Of a stretch of DNA of 12,571 bases, positions 1 through 6,818 are shown piece by piece. The first letter of the stretch is position 1, and each line of letters opens with the position of its first letter. Made by a program: the position numbers and the translations under genes. Below the pieces are notes generated by a model. The model was not told the DNA's origin, searched no databases, and saw nothing but the letters and a program-made list of their open reading frames with translations. This DNA is from Davidsoniella eucalypti (lineage: Eukaryota > Ascomycota > Sordariomycetes > Microascales > Ceratocystidaceae): assembly GCA_004009845.1 (NCBI GenBank), contig RMBW01000324.1, positions 1 through 12,571 of the forward strand, in the 5' to 3' direction.

Positions 1-982
1 GGGGGACCTTGAACGGAGGGCTCAATAATGTCCACGTTGAAACCATGAGTGGTGAAGAAAGGGGAGAGGCCAGTGGTTGAGGAAATGCGGTTGTTGAGGG
101 CCAATTGCGCTTGGGGCAGTAGTGAGGCCCAGTCATCCTGTGCGAAGGAACAGAAATTGCGCAAGTACGTTTCAATCTCCTGATTGCTGCGCTCCTGACT
201 ACCATCAGTCTGGGGTGGAAGCAGTAGATAGGCGGCGTTGAATCCCAAAGCGACGGCATACTTCGCCCCAAAACAGCTGAGCAAATTGAGCCCTCTGTCG
301 GAAACGATTGCAGGGGGAAGCCGTGGTGGGAAAAGACGTGAATCAGCAGGGCTTCAGCAGTGGCTTGTGCGGTAATGGCCCTCATGGGGATCAGGATTTG
401 TGATTTCGACAGGCGGTCGGTGACTCCTAGGATAGAAGTGTAACACAGCAGAAGGGGGTAATGGGCCGATAAAGTCCATGGCCAAATTCAGACCAAGGTC
501 TGGACGGTACTGGCAGGGGCTTCAACAGGCCACGCTTCTGCTCTCGCCAAATCTTGCTTTTCCACAAGAGGAGCAATTCGACACGAACTGTCGGACATCG
601 TTGGTGAGGCCAGGCCAGGCATATTCGCGCGACACTAAGTCACGGGTAATTGCTCTGCCGGGGTGGCCTGCGAGGGTAGAGTCGTGGATTCGCTGGATGA
701 TCTTCCCAGTGAGGGACCCAAAGTCTATCGCGCCAGCGTAGTCTTCCTTCCGAGTCTAACTTGCACTCGCTCATTTGCCATTGCAAACCCCAGTCGGCTG
801 GAATGAGCGAGCTCCTTCTCGTACTAGTTTACGAGCTAACCACAAACGGTTGCATTGGGTCAGAGCCTGGTTCCATAGGCTGGTCATCTCGGGATCCGCG
901 AAGGGGGAGGTCACAGCTTCCTTAGTCGCTTTGTCGTCAGTCGGCGCGTCCTTGTCAGGCTCCTGAGCCCAAACTGCGCCGA
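1..982 (-). pseudogene. pol: Copy A integrase region of pol, frame-disrupted and cut by the window edge
   Basis: This is the integrase part of the Ty3/Gypsy polyprotein of copy A; position 1 aligns with about 7513 in copy B. It would carry the HHCC zinc domain and the first part of the D,D35E core, which joins the cDNA to host DNA in the nucleus. Alignment by eye with copy B shows it cannot be read in one frame. There are single-base changes near 295, 440, 484, 557 and 800, a 2-base loss near 215-240, and a net loss of about 14 bases near 700-712. Base divergence from B is high on the left (roughly a fifth of sites in 1-480) and low from about 560 onward. The C-terminal integrase, chromodomain and 3' LTR of this copy lie left of the window. 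It is non-functional as sequenced. Confidence 0.85.
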
Positions 983-1449
983 TTACCACCAGGTCGTTGC
1001 TTGACTCACTCTTCTCGAGGAGTTGGTGGAAGCGACTAGCCAGCCTGTCATCACTTTCGTTGGCTGGCATGTCCTGGTCCCTTCTGACAGGGCGTCTGGC
1101 ACAACTTGCTCAGTACCTGGGCGGTGGCGTAGGCAGAAACTAAAGTCCGAAAGCTCATATCCCCAGCGGCGTTGTCTCTCGGCCAGCGTTCTCTTGGTTT
1201 GTTGAAAGTACTCCAAGTTACGGTGGTCGGTCCACACCACGAAGTCAACCCCTAGGAGGAAAATGGCGCCATTCTCGAATGGACCAGTAGATAGCCAACA
1301 TCTCCTTATCATGAATGGGGTAATTGGCTTCGGGGGGTGTAAGCTTGCGTGAGAGAAAAGCAATGGGGTGCATGAGACCATCGTCTACTCGCTGAGACAA
1401 CTCTGCTCCCAGGGCGTAACCGAAGAGTCTGCGGTCAATACCGTTTCTC
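983..1449 (-). pseudogene. pol: Copy A RNase H and tether region of pol, frame-disrupted
   Basis: This matches residues of the Gypsy RNase H in copy B, including WTDHRNLEYF and the following RQRRWGYELSDF segment, which degrade the RNA of the RNA-DNA hybrid. The longest open piece (983-1381) reads true RNase H sequence only downstream of an extra A in the run at 1260-1263; before that it is out of frame. Other differences from copy B are a lost base near 1421-1425, a lost base near 1086, and a 3-base in-frame gain near 1197-1202 that adds a Gln. The underlying codons are otherwise almost identical to copy B, so the breaks are recent or are sequencing errors. The first catalytic Asp region lies next to the 1421-1425 break. 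Confidence 0.85.
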
Positions 1450-2199
1450 TCAGCGGGTCAAAGGGGTCAGAACAGGGGGAGTGAGGAAGGCTCTCTTAAC
1501 CTCGGCGAAAGCGTGCGCACATGCGTCAGACCAAACAAAGGGGGTATCCTTCTTGGTTAACCCTACCATCGGCGCTATCATTTCAGACAGTCGAGGTACA
1601 AAGTCTCGATAGAAGTTGACAAAGCCGATGAATCCACGTAGACCTTTCAAAGTTGTGGGAGAATTCCAGTTGCGGATCGCAAGGGTTTTCTCAGGGTCTG
1701 CCTTGATGCCAATACCTGGGCCAACAATGAAGCCGAGGAACTTGATTTCCTTAGCTAGGAACTGGCACTTGCGGAGGTCGAGTTGTAGGCCGGCGAGATC
1801 GAGCGCGTGGACAATTTCGAGCACTAATTGCCTGTGCTCTTCCTCAGTACCACTGGAGTAGATGTCCACATCGTCGATGTAGGCGCTGCAGCTGATGCCT
1901 AGCCATTTCCGAAGGACCGAATTGATGTAACGCTGGAAAGCAGCAGGGGCATTAGTCAGACCGAAAGGGATCACGTTCCATTCAAAGGCCCCTAGGGGAG
2001 TCCGAAAGGCGGTTAACTCCTCAGAACCAGGGGCAATCCGAATACGATGAAATGCGGCAATAACGTCGACCTTGGAGACCCATTTAGCAGCCGAGATTTG
2101 CCGAAGGGTGTCGTGGATAAGGGGAAGCGGGTAGGAATCCTTCTTGGAGATAGCGTTGACTGCGCGGTAGTCCACACAGAAGCGAATTCCACCTCCAGG
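1450..2199 (-). pseudogene. pol: Copy A reverse transcriptase core, open but cut off at both ends by frameshifts
   Basis: This open stretch encodes the RT palm and thumb of a Ty3/Gypsy polyprotein: VDYRAVNAISKKDSYPLP, then KVDVIAAFHRI with the first catalytic Asp, the FGLTNAPAAFQRYIN motif, and YIDD with the other two. RT copies the genomic RNA into cDNA inside virus-like particles. It is nearly identical to copy B for most of its length (about 1600-1990), then differs at many silent sites from about 2000 to 2200. One T missing near 2200 (plus-strand wording) separates it from the protease frame. One G missing from the run at 1463-1466 ends it early, so the next 450 bases are out of frame. 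The active site is intact but the polyprotein is broken. Confidence 0.9.
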
Positions 2200-2990
2200 T
2201 TCTTTACAAATAGGACGGGAGAGCCCACTTCAGATTTCGTATCCTTTATCCATCTTGTCCCCAGTAGTTCAGTCAAGGTCTTTTGCATCACCAACAGTTC
2301 AGCACGCGACAGCGGGTAGAGCGATTGCACAGGTAACGTTTTTCCTTCTAACAGTTCAATCTTCAAGTCTACTCCAGGCCGGTGTGGCGGGAGGTCCTTG
2401 GATGCCTTCGCTTCAAATGCTGAGGCCACGGGTCTTAACCAATCAGGTAGAGGCGGTCGTTCCTGTTCCTTCTGCTCCAGCGCCCTGTTGACATCTTCTA
2501 ACGTGATGCGGAATACAGCGGCGTCATCGTTGTCACAGAGTTTATGGAACTCTTCAGGCGTTAGTTCTTCGGCCGTGGTGACTTCGATTTGCCCAGAGCG
2601 CGGGTGCAGATGTACGTCGTGATTAATCAGCCAGCGTTGACCGAGTATTAAGTCTTCGGTTTGGCCGGGGACGACGTAGGCCCAAATGTCCTCGTGGTGG
2701 TCAGGTAGGTGTAGCGTGAACTGTGCTATCTGAGTGATGATAGGTGGATCGGACTGGGAGGAAGCGAGGGAGACCTTGCGTGGCTCGATAGGCTGGGTCT
2801 GGGTGGCGTAGTGGAGTAGGCGCGGAGGGACGACGGCGAGGCAGAGGCAGCCACTGTCGACGAGAGCTTTAGTCGAAAGTTCATTAATAGATAAATCTAA
2901 GTATAAACCTTTAGCTCCCATCTGAGTTCTAACTATCTCTTCCCCTATCTTCGTGTCCTCCTTGTCAGGGCGCGACTTGTCCTGACTTCC
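2200..2990 (-). CDS. pol: Copy A protease and RT N-terminus, start of pol in the -1 frame after gag
   Basis: The first pol segment carries an aspartic protease (retropepsin) that cuts Gag and Gag-Pol during particle maturation. Counting from the ATG at 2921, GLYLDLSINE is followed by KALVDSG, with the catalytic DSG at about residues 22-24. A linker then leads to the RT N-terminal motif EVGSPVLFVK. The frame is open upstream of that ATG and across the gag stop: about 24 codons between the gag end and the ATG are conserved in copy B at the protein level. That favours entry by -1 frameshifting; reinitiation at the ATG 68 nt after the gag stop is the alternative. A one-base loss near 2200 sends translation into about 60 unrelated residues, ending at 2013, so RT is not made in frame. 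The protease itself looks intact here, unlike in copy B. Confidence 0.85.
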
Positions 2991-2996
2991 TAAAAA
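2990..2996 (-). promoter_or_regulatory. Copy A gag-pol -1 frameshift site (UUUUUAG at the gag stop)
   Basis: In RNA sense the gag frame reads GAU UUU UAG and pol lies in the -1 frame. Five U's let the Phe tRNA on UUU slip back one base with full re-pairing, changing the stop UAG into UUA. The sequence GGAUUUUUAGG is identical in copy B at 10519-10525. It is not a standard XXXYYYZ heptamer, because the A-site codon is the stop itself; it resembles P-site slippage at a stop. I did not work out a downstream pseudoknot. Confidence 0.6.
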
Positions 2997-4786
2997 TCCA
3001 ACTCTATGAGGTCGTACTCCGACCCGTTATCCGCCGCCTTTGAGTCAACCTTGGCTACCGTGGTGGTGGTGTTATCAGGGGGAGGCAGCACGCGATCCAT
3101 GGCACGTTCGTCGTACTTGGCGATTTCCTCACGCATCACCGTGCGTATGGCGTTGATAGATAGCTGGTTGTTCGAGGGGCCTGGCTGGGAAGAGCGCTGG
3201 GGGCAACGGCGTGCGATGTGATCCTTGAGTCCACAGATAAAGCATGCATTCTCGCGCATCAACCGGTGTCGTTCCGACTCGGACAGTTTTGGTCTGTCTG
3301 AGCGGGTAGCAAGCTGAGGGCGGTTCTCCCGACGGGTCTGTTGGTCAGGCCGCTCTCTCCAGTTACTCGACTTGGTGTGCTCGGGCTTAGGGGTGGACTC
3401 AATGACGCGGCGCTTACCAGATGGGCGATCGAAGTGTTTCAGGAGGTCGTCGATGATCGCGTGGTACGAGTTAGACTTCCAAGCCCACCCGGTACGTTCA
3501 ATCAAATCGTCACGCATGGCAGAACGTAGGATGTCAATTAACGTAGTGTCGTCGTGGATGCCGGCTTCCATGGCTAGGGTCTCGAAGCGTAGGTGGAAGG
3601 CTTTGAAGGGTTCCCGATCTCCTTGGGCGGATTTGTAGAAAGCAATGCGCGCGTTGGTGAGTCGTTCGCGCGACCGGAACATATCATCAAGTTTCTCCAG
3701 CAGCAGATCGTAGGGTCTAGAACGTTGGCAGATAGAGTCGAAAAAGACGTTTAACTTGGCTTGCGTGGTCGCGCCTAGGCGGCCGTACAGGTAGACTGCC
3801 TTAGAGAGGTCACCGCCGAGGGCTGCTCCATCGATCAACATCTTGTTCGTTGCCAGCCTTCTCCAGATCTCGTAGTCAGAGTGCGAGCCGCTGAATTCGT
3901 TGAGTAGGGGCTGGACCTGACGGGGTAAGGCTTGGCTGGAAGAGGCGGGTAGTGGCTGAGGAGCAGGGGCTGGCGGTAGCGGAGGAGCGGTAGTATCATG
4001 ACGCTCTTTGGCGAACAGCATTTGACCGAGTCGGTTCATCATGGACTTCATTTCTACCATGTCAGTTTGCAGAGAGTCTAGACGGTCGGCTTCACGCGAG
4101 GGTTGGCGACCGCGGTCAGATTCAGGGTAGGTATCGCGGGGTCTCATGCTTTCGGCCAGACGTGCCAGGTCCGAGGTATCGGATGGGATGTCACTGGCGT
4201 CGTCTTCATCGTCTGCGGGTAGGGGTTTGCGAGAAGTGGTTACTCGACTCAAGGTGCGTGCATGGGTTGTCTCGGTCGCGATCAATTGTTCAGTGGTTTC
4301 CCGGGCCTTGGAGCGTGCTCTCGTGGGGGTGCGAGGCAGGCCCATGAATGGTGACTTGAGGAGGGAAGGGCGGAGCGAGGTTCGAGCAACGCGTTCCTGA
4401 CGCGTACGGGCTTGGCCGATGTGCACATGGCCGACAAAACCGCTAGTGAAAGATAGATGTCCTAGGTGGCTGTGGAAATGCTGACTGTGACTAAGGATGT
4501 CACGGGAGGCAGGGCAGAATCCTAGGATGGCAGCGAGGCGCGCGCGTTCCTTACGTTTAAAGAGTGCAAGGTAGCACCAGCCGGGTCTACTCCAGGGTCG
4601 ATCCTCGGGTAGGCCTACGGCCGACAGCGTGTAACCTTCAGGAGGTTCCTGGCTGGGGTCTAGGAGGTGGACACGAGCCAGGGCTAGTTTCTGCTTAATA
4701 ATACAGAAGGCTTCGTAGTAACCAACGAGGGCGGCGCAGTTCAGGGAGGCCAGGATGACCAGAACCAGGAAGGTGAAGTCAGACAT
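2990..4786 (-). CDS. gag: Copy A Gag: hydrophobic N-terminus, capsid-like domain, CCHC zinc knuckle (598 aa)
   Basis: This is the structural protein of the virus-like particle. Residues 4-24 are an uncharged hydrophobic stretch that looks like a membrane segment. Residues 30-125 form an unrecognised conserved domain, 155-235 are Arg/Ser/Asp-rich and probably disordered, and 236-262 could form a short coiled coil. A Pro-rich linker follows at 267-290. Residues 291-455 match the retrotransposon Gag/capsid pattern (NEFSG, YEIWRR, then helices), and C515-X2-C518-X4-H523-X4-C528 is a nucleic-acid-binding zinc knuckle. The start is the first AUG of the predicted transcript and has A at -3. It ends LIELDF-stop at UUU UAG, the proposed frameshift site. 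Most base differences from copy B are silent, so the protein has been under selection. The hydrophobic N-terminus is unusual for Gag. Confidence 0.93.
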   Translation of the reverse strand: MSDFTFLVLVILASLNCAALVGYYEAFCIIKQKLALARVHLLDPSQEPPEGYTLSAVGLPEDRPWSRPGWCYLALFKRKERARLAAILGFCPASRDILSHSQHFHSHLGHLSFTSGFVGHVHIGQARTRQERVARTSLRPSLLKSPFMGLPRTPTRARSKARETTEQLIATETTHARTLSRVTTSRKPLPADDEDDASDIPSDTSDLARLAESMRPRDTYPESDRGRQPSREADRLDSLQTDMVEMKSMMNRLGQMLFAKERHDTTAPPLPPAPAPQPLPASSSQALPRQVQPLLNEFSGSHSDYEIWRRLATNKMLIDGAALGGDLSKAVYLYGRLGATTQAKLNVFFDSICQRSRPYDLLLEKLDDMFRSRERLTNARIAFYKSAQGDREPFKAFHLRFETLAMEAGIHDDTTLIDILRSAMRDDLIERTGWAWKSNSYHAIIDDLLKHFDRPSGKRRVIESTPKPEHTKSSNWRERPDQQTRRENRPQLATRSDRPKLSESERHRLMRENACFICGLKDHIARRCPQRSSQPGPSNNQLSINAIRTVMREEIAKYDERAMDRVLPPPDNTTTTVAKVDSKAADNGSEYDLIELDF

Positions 4787-5081
4787 AGTGATTTAGAAGC
4801 GCAAGGGGTAACAAGCGGACTGGTAGGGGCAAGCCTTGTAGGAGGAAGGCTTGGACAAGGGGCAGACTGTTTTAGGCAGAGTCTGGACAGGATAGGGGCA
4901 AACAGGGACGGTGTTTGGACAAAGAGGAGGAGAAAGCAAGCGGACGGCTTGGACAGAAGAGAGGGCAAGCGGACGGCTTGGACAGAATAGAGGGCAAGCA
5001 GATGGCTTGGACAGAAGTAAATACAGCGAGCAGATGCTCGGACAAAGGGGCAAGCGGATGCTTGGACAAGATAAAGAAGTT
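4787..5081 (-). repeat. Copy A 5' leader: tandem array of eight stem-loops with covarying stems
   Basis: Eight hairpins are spaced 24-38 bases apart. Stem arms (plus coordinates) are 4830-4836/4847-4853, 4863-4868/4880-4885, 4899-4904/4912-4917, 4937-4941/4947-4951, 4966-4970/4976-4980, 4995-4999/5005-5009, 5027-5031/5036-5040 and 5051-5055/5060-5064. In RNA sense each unit is about UGUC-stem-loop-stem, usually followed by CCC. Four units have the arms CAAGC/GCUUG; the others replace both arms together: CGAGC/GCUCG, a CAAACA/UGUUUG pair, a CAGACU/AGUCUG pair and a CAAGCCU/AGGCUUG pair. Loop length runs from 4 to 11. The whole leader lacks AUG. Open frames through it (Pro/Leu/Ser-rich) are side effects of the repeat. 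A packaging, dimerisation or ribosome-entry role is conceivable but unproven. Confidence 0.8.
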
Positions 5082-5092
5082 ATCGGTCTCAA
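5082..5092 (-). promoter_or_regulatory. Copy A primer-binding site for self-priming (11 bases)
   Basis: In element sense this reads TTGAGACCGAT, starting 2 nt after the end of the 5' LTR, exactly where a primer-binding site should be. It has no TGG, so it does not match the CCA end of a tRNA. It is the exact complement of ATCGGTCTCAA inside the LTR (5159 down to 5149), and the match ends at 11 bases on both sides. Tf1 and its relatives prime minus-strand synthesis in this way, with the first 11 bases of their own mRNA. Confidence 0.8.
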
Positions 5093-5094
5093 AA

Positions 5095-5275
5095 TGAGAC
5101 GATATACGAGGAGTTGCGAAGAAAACTGGTCGTAAAAGAATGATTCGATTGAGACCGATGAAGGAGAAAGAGAAACTAAGACTAATAATCGGCGGGAATA
5201 GGTCCCTACTTATAGCCGATTCTAGTACTGACAAGGAATGCCTTGGCTAACCTTACTAGGCCTTAGTCTCTTACA
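5095..5275 (-). repeat. Copy A 5' LTR (181 bp)
   Basis: In element sense it starts TGTAAGAGAC and ends ATCGTCTCA, with TG...CA ends and a short inverted repeat (GAGAC/GTCTC). It matches the 3' LTR of copy B (6403-6583) over its full length with 3 mismatches. The match ends exactly where copy A meets foreign DNA (5276) and where copy B meets its polypurine side. If the RNA starts at 5159, U3 is about 116 bases and R-U5 about 65. The right flank 5276-5280 (cttag) should be one half of a 5-bp target duplication; the other half is outside the window. Confidence 0.93.
5149..5214 (-). promoter_or_regulatory. LTR core promoter of copy A: TATA box, pyrimidine block, predicted RNA start with self-primer
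   Basis: In element sense TATAAG lies at 5214-5209. An unbroken 16-base pyrimidine run follows at 5175-5160, and then the A at 5159 in a TTC-A context. The 11 bases from 5159 to 5149 are complementary to the primer-binding site, which fixes the expected RNA 5' end here if self-priming is right. TATA to start is about 55 bases. Pyrimidine runs just before the start are common in fungal promoters. Copy B's 3' LTR has the same arrangement. Confidence 0.6.
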
Positions 5276-5280
5276 CTTAG

Positions 5281-5589
5281 ACCCTTACACGCAGGTTTGT
5301 TTCGAATTGCTCTACTTATGGTAAAAGCAAGATTTGGCGCGAGCAAAAACGTGGTTTACTTAAGCCGTTGCCAGTGCCAGCACGGCCCTGGACAGAGCTG
5401 GCCATGGACTTTATTGGCCCTCTACCAGAGTCCCGCGGCTGCACAGCAATCTTAGGAGTCACCGATCGTCTTACCAAGTCGCAAGTGTTGATTCCAATGA
5501 AGTCTACCTCCTCTCGTGATACTGCAGAGGCCCTTCTGGTAAACGTATTCTCCCATCATGGATTTCCTTCAGCAATAGTTTCTGACCGA
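5281..5589 (+). pseudogene. Integrase fragment of a related Ty3/Gypsy element (older target element)
   Basis: The plus strand reads RRFVSNC, KSKIWREQKRGLLKPLP, AMDFIGP, GVTDRLTKSQ and FSHHGFP, ending at VSDR. This is the end of the integrase zinc domain and the catalytic core up to the second Asp of D,D35E. It matches copy B integrase residues from about 633 to 734 at roughly 80% identity over the part I compared, so it is a relative and not the same subfamily. The second Cys of the zinc finger is Tyr (NCSTYG against NCSSCG). The frame is open from a stop at 5278-5280. Copy A interrupts its left side at 5275/5276, and LINE sequence replaces it after 5589. It runs opposite to A and B. Confidence 0.88.
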
Positions 5590-6402
5590 ATCACTACACA
5601 TATCCCTAACGTCAAAAAAGAAGAAGCAAAGGAAATCCACCTGGCAACCCTAGCAACCCTATGGTTGGGCGAAGCCTATTGTTTGTACACTGACGGGTCT
5701 ATGGAGGGTGATAAATCCTCCTATGCCTTTGTCGATATGGACAATAAAACGGTGCGGTTTCAAGAGGCAAATGCCTTGGGTCCTTACACTGAGGTTGCAG
5801 ACTGCGAAAGCTATGCGATCTACAGAGCCCTTTGCTACGTTCGAAAACTGCCACTACGGAAACGAATCCTGATCTTTGTCGATAGCCAAGCTGCCATCCA
5901 AAGAGTACGGAAGCCTGGTATATTCACGAACCTCATAGAGAAGCTAAACCTTCAGGACCTCGACACCAGTATAGAAATACACTGGTGCCCTGGACATGTA
6001 GGAATAGAAGGAAATGAGATAGTGGATAAGCTTGCAAAGGAGGCTCTTGAAAAAAGAGTATGCACCTCTATTGCAACCACTGGGTATATCAAGAAAAAGA
6101 TAAAAGAGAACATCTTCAACCTCTGGGACACACTAATCAACCGTGATATCGACAAACTTGGGAATCACTATCGGTCTCTTGGTAAGACAGGAGTGAGTGA
6201 TCTGAAACCAATAGAGGGTGAGAAGAGGCTGACAACAGCCTACTATCAACTTCTAACGGGGAAGGGCGCTTACCTGCCGTACCTAAAGACCATAGGCAAG
6301 GTATCGAATAGCATGTGTCGGCATTGTCAGCTGGACATTGAAACTATTCAGCACTTGGTGTTGGACTGTGATATGTGGCTTGAGCAAAGACAAGAGTTGA
6401 AA
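5590..6402 (+). pseudogene. LINE (Tad/I-type) ORF2 3' part: RNase H and CCHC, truncated at both ends
   Basis: This is the C-terminal part of a non-LTR retrotransposon polyprotein. It has a type I RNase H fold: YTDGS (Asp), DCESYAIYRAL (Glu), VDSQAAI (Asp), WCPGHVGIEGNE (His) and VDKLAKEA (Asp). In the fused reading frame counted from the ATG at 5368 these are residues 109, 147, 172, 210 and 220. A C-X2-C...H-X4-C knuckle follows (C317, C320, H329, C334), typical of LINE ORF2 ends. The base composition is more AT-rich than the Gypsy copies. It is joined in frame to the integrase fragment at 5589/5590. The open frame runs to a TGA at 6403-6405 that belongs to the LTR of copy B, so B interrupted it. 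The rest of the LINE tail is not in the window. Confidence 0.87.
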
Positions 6403-6583
6403 TGAGACGATATACGAGGAGTTGCGATGAAAACTGGTCGTAAAAGAATAGTTCGATTGAGACCGATGAAGGAGAAAGAGAAACTAAGACTAATAATCGG
6501 CGGGAATAGGTCCCTACTTATAGCCGATTCTAGTACTGACAAGGAATGCCTTGGCTAACCTTACTAGGCCTTAGTCTCTTACA
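6403..6583 (-). repeat. Copy B 3' LTR (181 bp)
   Basis: It differs from the copy A 5' LTR at 3 sites and has the same TGTAAGAGAC...TCTCA ends. It carries the same TATA box, pyrimidine block and 11-base self-primer (6467 down to 6457). On its right it meets a polypurine tract, as a 3' LTR should. On its left it cuts the LINE reading frame; the 5 bases 6398-6402 (tgaaa) should be one half of the target duplication, with the partner beyond the right end of the window. Confidence 0.93.
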
Positions 6584-6600
6584 ATAGTCTCCCCCCCCAT
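6584..6600 (-). promoter_or_regulatory. Copy B polypurine tract for plus-strand priming
   Basis: In element sense this reads ATGGGGGGGGAGACTAT and is followed directly by the LTR. The purine core is GGGGGGGGAGA (6598 to 6588), with CTAT between it and the LTR. A polypurine tract in this place primes plus-strand DNA in LTR retrotransposons. The four non-purine bases next to the LTR are slightly atypical. Confidence 0.75.
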
Positions 6601-6818
6601 CGGCAGAAAAATTACACTAATTTTACGTCTAAACATACAAAAAAACACCCCTGTAGCATGGTGTATACAAACTTAAAACCGTATAGTACCTTGGTACTCG
6701 ATATCCAAAAACAGAAATAACTCCAGAAACAGAAATAACTCCAAAATAGGTCAGCAATCTTATCCTGCAGACGCTTGGGTGTGCAGGTGACCAAGGTGGT
6801 GCAGCCAATATTGCTGCC
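6601..6818 (-). other. Copy B 3' untranslated region with an 18-bp direct duplication
   Basis: The 218 bases between the pol stop and the polypurine tract are AT-rich against the rest of the element. They hold two tandem copies of an 18-base unit (6709-6726 and 6727-6744, aaacagaaataactcc core) and a small inverted repeat, agtacc-tt-ggtact, at 6685-6698. I see no envelope-like gene. Confidence 0.7.

Noticed and set aside
1..2200. RIP (C-to-T mutation of repeats) as the cause of copy A's decay.
   Set aside because: The breaks are indels, and base differences from copy B go in both directions without clear C-to-T bias. This was judged by eye only.
4830..5064. Regular repeats that could suggest a CRISPR array.
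   Set aside because: Units follow each other without unique spacers, sit in a retrotransposon leader, and the repeats are hairpins with changing arms.
5082..5094. tRNA primer-binding site.
   Set aside because: No TGG occurs after the LTR, while a perfect internal 11-base complement exists.
4741..5234. Overlapping minus-strand open frames rich in Ser, Pro, Leu and Cys.
   Set aside because: All frames are open only because the repeated leader lacks stops; none starts with ATG, and they cross the PBS and LTR.
5095..6583. Two nearly identical LTRs flanking 1.1 kb, resembling a small non-autonomous LTR element.
   Set aside because: A primer site and a polypurine tract are missing on the inner sides. 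The PBS lies left of the left LTR (copy A) and the polypurine tract right of the right LTR (copy B). The inner flanks (cttag, tgaaa) also differ. The LTRs belong to two separate insertions.
6601..6818. A possible envelope-like gene after pol.
   Set aside because: The gap is only 218 bases, AT-rich and without a meaningful open frame.
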